64,000 bases of DNA from Hydractinia symbiolongicarpus. Lineage: Eukaryota > Cnidaria > Hydrozoa > Anthoathecata > Hydractiniidae. The notes under the pieces are model-generated. The model saw only the letters and a program-made list of their open reading frames with translations. It was not told the DNA's origin and ran no database searches. Positions 46,350-61,690 of this stretch are shown here, one piece after another. Position 1 is the stretch's first letter; each line of letters begins with the position of its first letter. Position numbers and translations under genes: made by a program. The stretch spans positions 17,194,001 through 17,258,000 of the forward strand of contig NC_079880.1 in assembly GCF_029227915.1 (NCBI RefSeq). Direction: 5' to 3'.

Positions 46350-49300
46350 GAGGCCTGTGCATGTAGTTGACGGCGTTGTAAAGCCATAGTGCCAAAGAAA
46401 TCGACTTAGGACGCAGTAGTCCATTGAGAGTTGAAGGAGTAGACCAATGGTAACCTGCAAAATGGCCTTTAATAGGCGGCAAAAGGCCATATTACGGCCT
46501 TTAGAGGCCTGTGCAGGTAGTTGACGGCGTTCTAAACCCATGGCTCTGGGGAAAAAGACTTAAGACGTCGTAGTCCATTGAGAGTAGAAGGACCAGACCA
46601 ATGGTAACCTATGCAAGAGCGTGGAAACACGTGATTTACACGTAAGGCCTTCATTAGGCATGTAAGAAGCATATTGTAACCTTTAGAGGCCTGTGCATGT
46701 AGTTGACGGCGTTGTAAAGCCATAGTGCCAAAGAAAACGACTTAGGACGCAGTAGTCCATTGAGAGTTGAAGGAGTAGACCAATGGTAACCTGCACAGCC
46801 ACGTAGAACCACGTGACTTACGTTTCAAGCCTTTATTAGGCATATAAAAAGCATAATGCAACCTTTAGAGGCCTGGGCATAAAGTTGACGATGTTCTAAA
46901 GCCATGGCGCTGCGGAAAACGACTTAGGACGTTGCAGTCCATAGAAAGTGGAAGGATTAGACCAATGGTAACCTGCGCAAGAACGTGGAAACACGTGATT
47001 TACACGTAAGGCCTTTATTAGGCATGTAAGAAGCATATTGTAACCTTTAGAGGCCTGTGCATGTAGTTGACGGCGTTGTATAGCCATAGTGCCAAAGAAA
47101 ACGACTTAGGACGCAGTAGTCCATGGAGAGTTGAAGGAGTAGACCAATGGTAACCTGCAAAATGGCCTTTAATAGGCGGCAAAAGGCCATATTACGGCCT
47201 TTAGAGGCCTGTACATGTAGTTGACGGCGTTCTAAAGCCATGATGAAACGGAACACGACTAAGGACGTCGTAGTCCATGGAGAATGGAAGGACTTGACAA
47301 ATGGTAACCTGTGCAATCTCATGGAAACACGTGATTTACACGTAAGGCCTTTATTAGGCAACAAAACGCCATACTACGGCTTTTAGAGGCCTGTGCATGT
47401 AGTTGACGGCGTTCTAAACCCATGGTGCCAAGGAAAGCGACTTAGGACAGCAGTAGTCCATTGAGACTTGACGGAGTAGACCAATGGTAACCTGCACAGA
47501 CACGTAGAACCACGTGATTTACATGCTAAGCCTTTATTAGGCAACAAAAGGCCATATTACGGTTTCTAGATTCATGTGCATGTAGTTGACGGCGTTCTAA
47601 ACCCATGGCTCTGGCGAAAACGACTTAAGACGTCGTAGTCCATGTATGGTAACCTGCACAAGCGCGTGGAAACACGTGATTTACGTGTAAAGCCTTTAAT
47701 AGGCGGCAAAAGGCCATATTACGGCCTTTAGAGGCCTGTGCATGTAGTTGACGGCGTTCTAAACCCATGGCTCTGGGGAAAAAGACTTAAGACCTCGTAG
47801 TCCATTGAGAGTGGAAGGACTAGACCAATGGTAACCTGTACAAGCATGTGGAACCGGGGAATTTACGTGTAAGGCCTTTATTAGCCGGCAAAAGTCCATG
47901 TTACGGCCTTTAGAGGCCTGTGCATGTAGTTGACGGCGTTCTAAAGCCATGGTGCCAGGGAAAGCGACGTACGACCTTGTAGTCTATTGAGAGTGGAAGG
48001 ACTAGACCAATAGTAACATGCACAAGCACGTGGAACCGGGGAATTTACGTGTAAGGCCTTTACTAGGCAGCAAAAGCCATATTACGGCCTTTGGAGGCCT
48101 GTGCATGTAGTTGACGGCGTTCTAAACCCATGGCTCTAGGGAAAACGACTTAAGACGTCGTAGTCCATTGAGAGTAGAAGGACTAGACCAATGGTAACCT
48201 GTTCAAGAGCGTGGAAACACGTAATTTACACGTAAGGCCTTTATTAGGCATGTAAGAAGCATATTGTAACCTTTAGAGGCCTGTGCATGTAGTTGACGGC
48301 GTTGTAAAGCCATAGTGCCAAAGAAAACGACTTAGGACGCAGTAGTCCATTGAGAGTTGAAGAAGTAGACCAATGGTAACCTGCACAATGGCCTTTAATA
48401 GGCGGCAAAAGGCCATATTGCGGCCTTTAGAGGCCTGTGCATGTAGTTGGCGGCGTTCTAAAGCCATGATGAAACGGAACACGACTAAGGATGTCGTAGT
48501 CCATGGAGAATGGAAGGACTTGCCAAATGGTAACCTGTTCAATCTCATGGAAACACGTGATTTACATGTAAGGCCTTTATTAGGCAACAAAACGCCATAC
48601 TACGGCTTTTAGAGGCCTGTGCATGTAGTTGACGATGTTCTAAAGCCATGGCGCTGGGGAAAACGACTTAGAACGTCGCAGTCTATGGTCAGTGGAAGGA
48701 GTTGACCAATGGTAACCAGCACACACACGTGGAACCACGTGATTTTTGTGTATCGCCTTTATAAGGGGGCAAAAGGCCGTATTACGGCCTTTAGAGGCCT
48801 GTGCATGTAGTTGACGGAGTTCTAAAGCCAAGGTGCTAGGGAAAACGACTTATGACCCTGTAGTCCATTGAGAGTGGAAGGATTAGACCAATGGTAACCT
48901 GCGCAAGAACGTGGAAACACGTGATTTACACGTAAGGCCTTCATTAGGCATGTAAGAAGCATATTGTAACCTTTAGAGGCCTGTGCATGTAGTTGACGGC
49001 GTTGTAAAGCCATAGTGCCAAAGAAAACGACTTAGGACGTCGCAGTCTATAGATAGTGGAAGGATTAGACCAATGGTAACCTGCGCAAAAACGTGGAAAC
49101 ACGTGATTTACACGTAAGGCATTTATTAGGCATGTAAGAAGCATATTGTAACCTTTAAAGGCCTGTGCATGTAGTTGACGATGTTCTAAAGCCATGGCGC
49201 TGGGGAAAACGACTTACGACGTTGCAGTCCATAGATAGTGGAAGGATTAGACCAATGGTAACCTGCGCAAGAACGTGGAAACACGTGATTTACACGTAAG

Positions 49301-52300
49301 GCCTTTATTAGGCATGTAAGAAGCATATTGTAACCTTTAGAGGCCTGTGCATGTAGTTGACGGCGTTGTAAAGCCATAGTGCCAAAGAAAATGACTTAAG
49401 ACGTCGTAGTCCATGTAGGATGGATGGACTAGAAATATGATAACCTGTGTAACCGCGTGGAAACACGTGATTTACACGTAAGGCCTTTATTAGCCGGCAA
49501 AAGTCCATATTACGGCCTTTAGAGGCCTGTGCATGTAGTTAACGGCGTTCTAAAGCCATGGTGCCAAAGAAAATGACTTAAGACGTCGTAGTCCATGTAG
49601 GATGGATGGACTAGAAAAATGGTAACCTGCGCAAGCGCGTGGAAACACGTGATTTACGTGTAAGGCCTTTACTAGACGGCAAAAGGCCATATTACGGCAT
49701 TTAGAGGCCTGTGCATGTAGTTGACGGCGTTCTAAAGCCATGGTGCCAAGGAAAGCGACTTAGGACAGCAGTAGTCCATTGAGAATTGACGGAGTAGACC
49801 AATGGTAACCTGCACAGACACGTAGAACCACGCGATTTACATGCTAACCCTTTATTAGGCAACAAAAGGCCATATTACGGCCTTTAGAGGCCTGTGCATG
49901 TAGTTGACGGCGTTTCTAAACCCATGGCTCTGGGGAAAAAGACTTAAGACGTCGTAGTCCATTGAGAGTAGAAGGACCAGACCAATGGTAACCTATGCAA
50001 GAGCGTGGAAACACGTGATTTACACGTAAGGCCTTCATTAGGCATGTAAGAAGCATATTGTAACCTTTAGAGGCCTGTGCATGTAGTTGACGGCGTTGTA
50101 AAGCCATAGTGCCAAAGAAAACGACTTAGGACGCAGTAGTCCATTGAGAGTTGAAGGAGTAGACCAATGGTAACCTGCACAGCCACGTAGAACCACGTGA
50201 CTTACGTTTCAAGCCTTTATTAGGCATATAAAATGCATAATGCAACCTTTAGAGGCCTGGGCATAAAGTTGACGATGTTCTAAAGCCATGGCACTGCGGA
50301 AAACGACTTAGGACGTCGCAGTCCATAGATAGTGGAAGGATTAGACCAATGGTAACCTGCGCAAGAACGTGGAAACACGTGATTTACACGTAAGGCCTTT
50401 ATTAGACATGTAAGAAGCATATTGTAACCTTTAGAGGCCTGTGCATGTAGTTGACGGCGTTGTATAGCCATAGTGCCAAAGAAAACGACTTAGGACGCAG
50501 TAGTCCATTGAGAGTTGAAGGAGTAGACCAATGGTAACCTGCAAAATGGCCTTTAATAGGCGGCAAAAGGCCATATTACGGCCTTTAGAGGCCTGTGCAT
50601 GTAGTTGACGGCGTTCTAAACCCATGGCTCTGGGGAAAAAGACTTAAGACGTCGTAGTCCATTGTGAGTAGAAGGACCAGACCAATGGTAACCTATGCAA
50701 GAGCGTGGAAACACGTGATTTACACGTAAGGCCTTCATTACGCATGTAAGAAGCATATTGTAACCTTTAGAGGCCTGTGCATGTAGTTGACGGCGTTGTA
50801 AAGCCATAGTGCCAAAGAAAACGACTTAGGACGCAGTAGTCCATTGATAGTTGAAGGAGTAGACCAATGGTAACCTGCACAGCCACGTAGAACCACGTGA
50901 CTTACGTTTCAAGCCTTTATTAGGCATATAAAAATCATAATGCAACCTTTAGAGGCCTGGGCATAAAGTTGACGATGTTCTAAAGCCATGGCGCTGCGGA
51001 AAACGACTTAGGACGTTGCAGTCCATAGATAGTGGAAGGATTAGACCAATGGTAACCTGTACAAGCATGTGGAACCGGGGAATTTACGTGTAAGGCCTTT
51101 ATTAGCCGGCAAAAGTCCATGTTACGGCCTTTAGAGGCCTGTGCATGTAGTTGACGGCGTTCTAAAGCCATGGTGCCAGGGAAAGCGACGTACGACCTTG
51201 TAGTCTATTGAGAGTGGAAGGACTAGACCAATAGTAACATGCACAAGCACGTGGAACCGGGGAATTTACGTGTAAGGCCTTTACTAGGCAGCAAAAGCCA
51301 TATTACGGCCTTTGGAGGCCTGTGCATGTAGTTGACGGCGTTCTAAACCCATGGCTCTAGGGAAAACGACTTAAGACGTCGTAGTCCATTGAGAGTAGAA
51401 GGACTAGACCAATGGTAACCTGTTCAAGAGCGTGGAAACACGTGATTTACACGTAAGGCCTTTATTAGGCATGTAAGAAGCATATTGTAACCTTTAAAGG
51501 CCTGTGCATGTAGTTGACGGCGTTGTAAAGCCATAGTGCCAAAGAAAACGACTTAGGACGCAGTAGTCCATTGAGAGTTGAAGAAGTAGACCAATGGTAA
51601 CCTGCACAATGGCCTTTAATAGGCGGCAAAAGGCCATATTACGGCCTTTAGAGGCCTGTGCATGTAGTTGGCGGCGTTCTAAAGCCATGATGAAACGGAA
51701 CACGACTAAGGATGTCGTAGTCCATGGAGAATGGAAGGACTTGACAAATGGCAACCTGTTCAATCTCATGGAAACACGTGATTTACATGTAAGGCCTTTA
51801 TTAGGCAACAAAACGCCATACTACGGCTTTTAGAGGCCTGTGCATGTAGTTGACGATGTTTTAAAGCCATGGCGCTGGGGAAAACGACTTAGAACGTCGC
51901 AGTCTATGGTCAGTGGAAGGAGTTGACCAATGGTAACCAGCACACACACGTGGAACCACGTGATTTTTGTGTATCGCCTTTATAAGGGGGCAAAAGGCCG
52001 TATTACGGCCTTTAGAGGCCAGTGCATGTAGTTGACGGAGTTCTAAAGCCAAGGTGCTAGGGAAAACGACTTATGACCCTGTAGTCCATTGAGAGTGGAA
52101 GGACTAGACCAATGGTAACCTGCACAAGCACGTGGAACCGGGGGATTTACGTGTAAGGCCTTTATTAGGCAGCAAAAGCCTTATTACGGCCTTTAGAGGC
52201 CTGTGCATGTAGTTGACGGCGTTCTAAACCCATGGCTCTGGGGAAAAAGAATTAAGACGTCGTAGTCCATTGAGAGTGGAAGGACTAGACCAATGGTAAC

Positions 52301-55300
52301 CTGTACAAGCATGTGGAACCGGGGAATTTACGTGTAAGGCCTTTATTAGCCGGCAAAAGTCCATGTTACGGCCTTTAGAGGCCTGTGCATGTAGTTGACG
52401 GCGTTCTAAAGCCATGGTGCCAGGGAAAGCGACGTACGACCTTGTAGTCTATTGAGAGTGGAAGGACTAGACCAATAGTAACATGCACAAGCACGTGGAA
52501 CCGGGGAATTTACGTGTAAGGCCTTTACTAGGCAGCAAAAGCCATATTACGGCCTTTGAAGGCCTGTGCATGTAGTTGACGGCGTTCTAAACCCATGGCT
52601 CTAGGGAAAACGACTTAAGACGTCGTAGTCCATTGAGAGTAGAAGGACTAGACCAATGGTAACCTGTTCAAGAGCGTGGAAACACGTGATTTACACGTAA
52701 GGCCTTTATTAGGCATGTAAGAAGCATATTGTAACCTTTAGAGGCCTGTGCATGTAGTTGACGGCGTTGTAAAGCCATAGTGCCAAAGAAAACGACTTAG
52801 GACGCAGTAGTCCATTGAGAGTTGAAGAATTAGACCAATGGTAACCTGCACAATGGCCTTTAATAGGCGGCAAAAGGCCATATTACGGCCTTTAGAAGCC
52901 TGTGCATGTAGTTGGCGGCGTTCTAAAGCCATGATGAAACGGAACACGACTAAGGATGTCGTAGTCCATGGAGAATGGAAGGACTTGACAAATGGTAACC
53001 TGTTCAATCTCATGGAAACACGTGATTTACATGTAAGGCCTTTATTAGGCAACAAAACGCCATACTACGGCTTTTAGAGGCCTGTGCATGTAGTTGACGA
53101 TGTTCTAAAGCCATGGCGCTGGGGAAAACGACTTAGAACGTCGCAGTCTATGGTCAGTGGAAGGAGTTGACCAATGGTAACCAGCACACACACGTGGAAC
53201 CACGTGATTTTTGTGTATCGCCTTTATAAGGGGGCAAAAGGCCGTATTACGGCCTTTAGAGGCCTGTGCATGTAGTTGACGGAGTTCTAAAGCCAAGGTG
53301 CTAGGGAAAACGACTTATGACCCTGTAGTCCATTGAGAGTGGAAGGACTAGACCAATGGTAACTTGCACAAGCACGTGGAACCGGGGGATTTACGTGTAA
53401 GGCCTTTATTAGGCAGCAAAAGCCTTATTACGGCCTTTAGAGGCCTGTGCATGTAGTTGACGGCGTTCTAAACCCATGGCTCTGGGGAAAAAGAATTAAG
53501 ACGTCGTAGTCCATGGAGAGTAGAAGGACTAGACCAATGGTAACCTGTTCAAGAGCGTGGAAACACGTGATTTACACGTAAGGCTTTTATTAGGCATGTA
53601 AGAAGCATATTGTAACCTTTAGAGGCCTGTGCATGTAGTTGACGGCGTTCTAAAGCCATGGTGCCAGGGAAAGCGACGTACGACCTTGTAGTCCATTGAG
53701 AGTGGAAGGACTAGTCCAATGGTAACTTGCACAAGCACGCGGAACCGGGGGATTTACGTGTAAGGTCTTTAATAGGCGGCAAAAGGCCATATTACGGCCT
53801 TTAGAGGACTGTGCATGTAGTTGAAGGCGTTCTAAAGCCATGGTGCCAGAGAAAGCGACGTACGACCTTGCAGTCCATTAAGAGTGGAAGGACTAGACCA
53901 ATAGTAACCTGCACAAACACGTGGAACCAGGGGATTTACGTGTAAGGCCTTTATTAGGCGGCAAAAGCCATATTACGGCCTTCAGAGGCCTGTGCATGTA
54001 GCTGACGGCATTCTAAACCCATGGCTATGGGGAAAAGACTTAAGAAGTCATAGTCCATTGAGAGTAGAAGGACTAGAGCAATGGTAACCTGCACAAGCAC
54101 GTGGAAACACGTGATTTACGTGTAAGGCCTTTACTAGACGGCAAAAGGCCATATTACGGCATTTAGAGGCCTGTGCATGTAGTTGACGGCGTTCTAAAGC
54201 CATGGTGCCAAGGAAAGCGACTTAGGACAGCAGTAGTCCATTGAGACTTGACGGAGTAGACCAATGGTAACCTGCACAGACACGTAGAACCACGTGATTT
54301 ACATGCTAAGCCTTTATTAGGCAACAAAAGGCCATATTACGGTCTCTAGATTCATGTGCATGTAGTTGACGGCGTTCTAAACCCATGGCTCTGGCGAAAA
54401 GGACTTAAGACGTCGTAGTCCATGTAAGATGGAAGAACTAGACAAATGGTAACCTGTGCAAGCGCGTGGAAACACGTGATTTACACGTAAGGCCTTTATT
54501 AGACGGCAAAACGCCATATTACGGCTTTTAGAGGCCTGTGCATGTAGTTGACAGAGTTCTAAAGCCATGGTGCCAAGGAAAACGACTTATGACGTAGTAG
54601 TCCATTGACAGTGGAAGGACTTGACCAATGGTAACCTGCACAAGCACGTGGAACCGGGGGATTTACGTGTAAGGCCTTTATTAGGCGGCAAAAGTCATAT
54701 TACGGCTTTTAGAGGCCTGTGCATGTAGTTGACGGCGTTCTAAACCCATGGCGCTGGGGAAAACGACTTAGGACGTTGCAGTCCATAGATAGTGGAAGGA
54801 TTAGGCCAATGGTAACCTGCGCAAGAACGTGGAAACACGTGATTTACACGTAAGGCCTTTATTAGGCATGTAAGAAGCATATTGTAACCTTTAGAGGCCT
54901 GTGTATGTAGTTGACGGCGTTCTAAAGCCATGGTGCCAAGGAAAGCGACTTAGGACAGCAGTAGTCCATCGAGACTTGACGGAGTAGACCAATGTTAACC
55001 TGCACAGACACGTAGAACCACGTGATTTACATGCTAAGCCTTTATTAGGCAACAAAAGGCCATATTACGGTCTCTAGATTCATGTGCATGTAGTTGACGG
55101 CGTTCTAAACCCATGGCTCTGGCGAAAACGACTTAAGACGTCGTAGTCCATGTATGGTAACCTGTGCAAACGCGTGGAAACACGTGATTTACGTGTAAGG
55201 CCTTTAATAGGCGGCAAAAGGCCATATTACGGCCTTTAGAGGCCTGTGCATGTAGTTGACGGCGTTCTAAACCCATGGCTCTGGGGAAAAAGACTTAAGA

Positions 55301-58300
55301 CGTCGTAGTCCATTGAGAGTGGAAGGACTAGACCAATGGTAACCTGTACAAGCATGTGGAACCGAGGAATTTACGTGTAAGGCCTTTATTAGCCGGCAAA
55401 AGTCCATGTTACGGCCTTTAGAGGCCTGTGCATGTAGTTGACGGCGTTCTAAAGCCATGGTGCCAGGGAAAGCGACGTACGACCTTGTAGTCCATTGAGA
55501 GTGGAAGGACTAGACCAATAGTAACCTGCACAAGCACGTGGAACCGGGGAATTTACGTGTAAGGCCTTTACTAGGCAGCAAAAGCCATATTACGGCCTTC
55601 AGAGGCCTGTGCATGTAGTTGACGGCGTTGTAAAGCCATAGTGCCAAAGAAAACGACTTAGGACGCAGTAGTCCATTGAGAATTGAAGGAGTAGACCAAT
55701 GGTAATCTGCACAATGGCCTTTAATAGGCGGCAAAAGGCCATATTACGGCCTTTAGAGACCTGTGCATGTAGTTGACGGCGTTCTAAAGCCATGATGAAA
55801 CGGAACACGACTAAGGACGTCGTAGTCCATGGAGAATGGAAGGACTTGACAAATGGTAACCTGTGCAATCTCATGGAAACACGTGATTTACACGTAAGGC
55901 CTTTATTAGACAACAAAACGCCATACTACGGCTTTTAGAGGCCTGTGCATGTAGTTTGCGATGTTCTAAAGCCATGGCGATGGGGAAAACGACTTAAAAC
56001 GTCGCAGTCTATGGTCAGTGGAAGGAGTTGACCAATAGTAACCAGCACACACACGTGGAACCACGTGATTTTCGTGTATCGCCTTTATAAGGGGGCACAA
56101 GGCCGTATTACGGCCTTTAGAGGCCTGTGCATGTAGTTGACGGAGTTCTAAAGCCAAGGTGCTAGGGCAAACGACTTATGACCTTGTAGTCCATTGAGAG
56201 TGGAAGGACTAGACCAATGGTAACCTGCACAAGCACGTGGAACCGGGGGATTTACGTGTAAGGCCTTTATTAGGCAGCAAAAGCCTTATTACGGCCTTTA
56301 GAGGCCTGTGCATGTAGTTGACGGCGTTCTAAACCCATGGCTCTGGGGAAAAAGAATTAAGACGTCGTAGTCCATTGAGAGTAGAAGAACTAGACCAATG
56401 GTAATCTGTTCAAGAGCGTGGAAACACGTGATTTACACGTAAGGCTTTTATTAGGCATGTAAGAAGCATATTGTAACCTTTAGAGGCCTGTGCATGTAGT
56501 TGACGGCGTTCTAAAGCCATGGTGCCAGGGAAATCGACGTACGACTTTGTAGTCCATTGAGAGTGGAAGGACTAGTCCAATGGTAACTTGCACAAGCACG
56601 CGGAACCGGGGGATTTACGTGTAAGGTTTTTATTAGGGGGAAGGAGGCCATATTACGGCCTTTGGAGGCCTGTGCATGTAGTTTACGGCGTTCTAAAGCC
56701 ATGGTGCCAGGGAAAACGACTTATGACCTTGTAGTACATTGAGAATGGAAGGAATACACTAATGGTAACTTGCACAAGCACGCGGAACCGGGGGATTTAC
56801 GTGCTAAGCCTTTATTAGGAACAAAAGGCCATATCACAACCTTTAGAGGCCTGTGCATGTAGTTGACGGCGTTCTAAAGCCATGGCGCTGGCGAAAACAA
56901 CTTAGGACGTCGCAGTCCATGGAGAGTGGAAGGACTAGACCAATGATAACCTGTGCAAGAGCGTGGAAACACGTGATTTACACGCAAGGCCTTTATTAGG
57001 CGGCAAAACGCCATATTATGGCTTTTAGAGGCCTGTGCATGTAGTTGACAGAGTTCTAAAGCCATGGTGCCAAGGAAAACGACTTATGACCTTGTAGTCC
57101 ATTGAAAGTAGAAGGACTAGACCAATGGTAACCTGCACAAGCACGTGGAACCGGGGGATTTACGTGTAAGGCCTTTAATAGGCGGCAAAAGGCCAGATTA
57201 CGGCCTTTAGAGGCCTGTGCATGTAGTTGACGGCGTTCTAAAGCCATGGTGCCAAGGAAAGCGACTTAGGACAGCAGTAGTCCATTGAGACTTGACGGAG
57301 TAGACCAATGGTAACCTGCGCAGACACGTAGAACCACGTGATTTACATGCTAAGCCTTTATTAGGCAACAAAAGGCCATATTACGGTCTCTAGATTCATG
57401 TGCATGTAGTTGACGGCGTTCTAAACCCATGGCTCTGGGGAAAAAGAATTAAGACGTCGCAGTCCATTGAGAGTAGAAGGACTAGACCAATGGTAACCTG
57501 TTCAAGAGCGTGGAAACACGTGATTTACACGTAAGGCTTTTATTAGGCATGTAAGAAGCATATTGTAACCTTTGGAGGCCTGTGCATGTAGTTGACGGCG
57601 TTCTAAAGCCATGGTGCCAGGGAAAGCGACGTACGACCTTGTATTCCATTGAGAGTAGAAGGACTAGTCCAATGGTAACTTGCACAAGCACGCGGAACCG
57701 GGGGATTTACGTGTAAGGTTTTTATTAGGGGGCAAAACGCCATATTATGGCTTTTAGAGGCCTGTGCATGTAGTTGACAGAGTTCTAAAGCCATGGTGCC
57801 AAGGAAAACGACTTATGACCTTGTAGTCCATTGAGAGTAGAAGGACTAGACCAATGGTAACCTGCACAAGCACGTGGAACCGGGGGATTTACGTGTAAGG
57901 CCTTTAATAGGCGGCAAAAGGCCATATTACGGCCTTTAGAGGCCTGTGCATGTAGTTGATGGCGTTCTAAACCCATGGCTCTGGGGAAAAAGACTTAAGA
58001 CGTCGTAGTCCATTGAGAGTGGAAGGACTAGACCAACGGTAACCTGTACAAGCATGTGGAACCGGGGAATTTACGTGTAAGGCCTTTATTAGCCGGCAAA
58101 AGTCCATGTTACGGCCTTTAGAGGCCTGTGCATGTAGTTGACGGCGTTCTAAAGCCATGGTGCCAGGGAAAGCGACGTACGACCTTGTAGTCTGTTGAGA
58201 GTGGAAGGACTAGACCAATAGTAACATGCACAAGCACGTGGAACCGGGGAATTTACGTGTAAGGCCTTTACTAGGCAGCAAAAGCCATATTACAGCCTTT

Positions 58301-59400
58301 AGAGGCCTGTGCATGTAGTTGACGGCGTTCTAAACCCATGGCTCTAGGGAAAACGACTTAAGACGTCGTAGTCCATTGAGAGTAGAAGGACTAGACCAGT
58401 GGTAACCTGTTCAAGAGCGTGGAAACACGTGATTTACACGTAAGGCCTTTATTAGGCATGTAAGAAGCATATTGTAACCTTTAAAGGCCTGTGCATGTAG
58501 TTGACGATGTTCTAAAGCCATGGCGCTGGGGAAAACGACTTAGGACGTTGCAGTCGATAGATAGTGGAAGGATTAGACCAATGGTAACCTGCGCAAGAAC
58601 GTGGAAACACGTGATTTACACGTAAGGCCTTTATTAGGCATGTAAGAAGCATATTGTAATCTTTAGAGGCCTGTGCATGTAGTTGACGGCGTTGTAAAGC
58701 CATAGTGCCAAAGAAAACGACTTAGGACGCAGTAGTCCATTGAGAGTTGAAGGAGTAGACCAATGGTAACCTGCACAATGGCCTTTAATAGGCGGCAAAA
58801 GGCCATATTACGGCCTTTAGAGGCCTGTGCATGTAGTTGACGGCGTTCTAAAGCCATGATGAAACGGAACACGACTAAGGACGTCGTAGTCCATGGAGAA
58901 TGGAAGGACTTGACAAATGGTAACCTGTTCAATCTCATGGAAACACGTGATTTACATGTAAGGCCTTTATTAGGCAACAAAACGCCATACTACGGCTTTT
59001 AGAGGCCTGTGCATGTAGTTGACGATGCTCTAAAGCTATGGCGCTGGGGAAAACGACTTAGAACGTCGCAGTCTATGGTCAGTGGAAGGAGTTGACCAAT
59101 GGTAACCAGCACACACACGTGGAACCACGTGATTTTTGTGTATCGCCTTTATAAGGGGGCAAAAGGCCGTATTACGGCCTTTAGAGGCCTATGCATGTAG
59201 TTGACGGAGTTCTAAAGCCAAGGTGCTAGGGAAAACGACTTATGACCCTGTAGTCCATTAGGAGTAAAAGGACTAGACCAATGGTAACCTGCACAAGCAC
59301 GTGGAAACACGTGATTTACGTGTAAGGCCTTTACTAGACGGCAAAAGGCCATATTACGGCATTTAGAGGCCTGTGCATGTAGTTGACGGCGTTCTAAAGC
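46350..59400. repeat. large mosaic duplicate of satellite segment 32.4-45 kb
   Basis: Successive pieces match the left segment nearly perfectly but at different offsets. 46.35-47.75 kb matches 32.44-33.84 (offset 13,908). 47.76-48.83 matches 36.16-37.23 (11,599). 49.19-50.1 matches 45.47-46.39 (3,719). 49.92-54.57 matches 33.85-38.50 (16,064). 54.74-56.16 matches 38.86-40.28 (15,882) or 40.63-42.05 (14,111). 56.5-58.16 matches 42.4-44.05 (14,111). 58.5-59.4 matches 44.04-44.93 (14,474). Confidence 0.85.
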
Positions 59401-59402
59401 CA

Positions 59403-61690
59403 TGGTGCCAAGGAAAGCGACTTAGGACAGCAGTAGTCCATTGAGACTTGACGGAGTAGACCAATGGTAACCTGCACAGACACGTAGAACCACGTGATTT
59501 ACATGCTAAGCCCTTATTAGGCAACAAAAGGCCATATTACGGTCTCTAGATTCATGTGCATGTTGTTGACGGCGTTCTAAACCCATGGCTCTGGCGAAAA
59601 CGACTTAAGACGTCGTAGTCCATGTATGGTAACCTGTGCAAGCGCGTGGAAACACGTGATTTACGTGTAAGGCCTTTAATAGGCGGCAAAAGGCCATATT
59701 ACGGCCTTTAGAGGCCTGTGCATGTAGTTGACAGCGTTCTAAACCCATGGCTCTGGGGAAAAAGACTTAAGACGTCGTAGTCCATTGAGAGTGGAAGGAA
59801 TAGACCAATGGTAACCTGTACAAGCATGTGGAACCGGGGAATTTACGTGTAAGGCCTTTATTAGCCGGCAAAAGTCCATGTTACGGCCTTTAGAGGCCTG
59901 TGCATGTAGTTGACGGCGTTCTAAAGCCATGGTGCCAGGGAAAGCGACGTACGACCTTGTAGTCTATTGAAAGTGGAAGGACTAGACCAATGGTAACCTG
60001 CACAATGGCCTTTACTAGGCAGCAAAAGCCATATTACGGCCTTTAGAGGCCTGTGCATGTAGTTGACGGCGTTCTAAACCCATGGCTCTAGGGAAAACGA
60101 CTTAAGACGTCGTAGTCCATTGAGAGTAAAAGGACTAGACCAATGGTAACCTGTTCAAGAGCGTGGAAACACGTGATTTACACGTAAGGCCTTTATTAGG
60201 CATGTAAGAAGCATATTGTAACCTTTAAAGGCCTGTGCATGTAGTTGACGATTTTCTAAAGCCATGGCGCTGGGGAAAACGACTTAGGACGTTGCAGTCC
60301 ATAGATAGTGGAAGGATTAGACCAATGGTAACCTGCGCAAGAACGTGGAAACACTTGATTTACACGTAAGGCCTTTATTAGGCATGTAAAAAGCATATTG
60401 TAATCTTTAGAGGCCTGTGCATGTAGTTGACGGCGTTGTAAAGCCATAGTGCCAAAGAAAACGACTTAGGACGCAGTAGTCCATTGAGAGTTGAAGGAGT
60501 AGACCAATGGTAACCTGCACAATGGCCTTTAATAGGCGGCAAAAGGCCATATTACGGCCTTTAGAGGCCTGTGCATGTAGTTGACGGCGTTCTAAAGCCA
60601 TGGTGCCAAGGAAAGCGACTTAGGACAGCAGTAGTCCATTGAGACTTGACGGAGTAGACCAATGGTAACCTGCACAGACACGTAGAACCACGTGATTTAC
60701 ATGCTAAGCCCTTATTAGGCAACAAAAGGCCATATTACGGTCTCTAGATTCATGTGCATGTTGTTGACGGCGTTCTAAACCCATGGCTCTGGCGAAAACG
60801 ACTTAAGACGTCGTAGTCCATGTATGGTAACCTGTGCAAGCGCGTGGAAACACGTGATTTACGTGTAAGGCCTTTAATAGGCGGCAAAAGGCCATATTAC
60901 GGCCTTTAGAGGCCTGTGCATGTAGTTGACAGCGTTCTAAACCCATGGCTCTGGGGAAAAAGACTTAAGACGTCGTAGTCCATTGAGAGTGGAAGGACTA
61001 GACCAATGGTAACCTGTACAAGCATGTGGAACCGGGGAATTTACGTGTAAGGCCTTTATTAGCCGGCAAAAGTCCATGTTACGGCCTTTAGAGGCCTGTG
61101 CATGTAGTTGACGGCGTTCTAAAGCCATGGTGCCAGGGAAAGCGACGTACGACCTTGTAGTCTATTGAAAGTGGAAGGACTAGACCAATGGTAACCTGCA
61201 CAATGGCCTTTACTAGGCAGCAAAAGCCATATTACGGCCTTTAGAGGCCTGTGCATGTAGTTGACGGCGTTCTAAACCCATGGCTCTAGGGAAAACGACT
61301 TAAGACGTCGTAGTCCATTGAGAGTAAAAGGACTAGACCAATGGTAACCTGTTCAAGAGCGTGGAAACACGTGATTTACACGTAAGGCCTTTATTAGGCA
61401 TGTAAGAAGCATATTGTAACCTTTAAAGGCCTGTGCATGTAGTTGACGATGTTCTAAAGCCATGGCGCTGGGGAAAACGACTTAGGACGTTGCAGTCCAT
61501 AGATAGTGGAAGGATTAGACCAATGGTAACCTGCGCAAGAACGTGGAAACACTTGATTTACACGTAAGGCCTTTATTAGGCATGTAAGAAGCATATTGTA
61601 ATCTTTAGAGGCCTGTGCATGTAGTTGACGGCGTTGTAAAGCCATAGTGCCAAAGAAAACGACTTAGGACGCAGTAGTCCATTGAGAGTG
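59403..61690. repeat. 1198-bp (7-unit) tandem higher-order repeat
   Basis: Measured between successive TTGACGGCGTT-type anchors, the first copy has units of 183, 162, 182, 153, 182, 182 and 154 bp, which sum to 1,198, the observed period. Private variants (CCCTTATTAGG, GCATGTTGTTGACGG) occur in both copies. Copy 2 diverges after about 61690. Confidence 0.88.
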
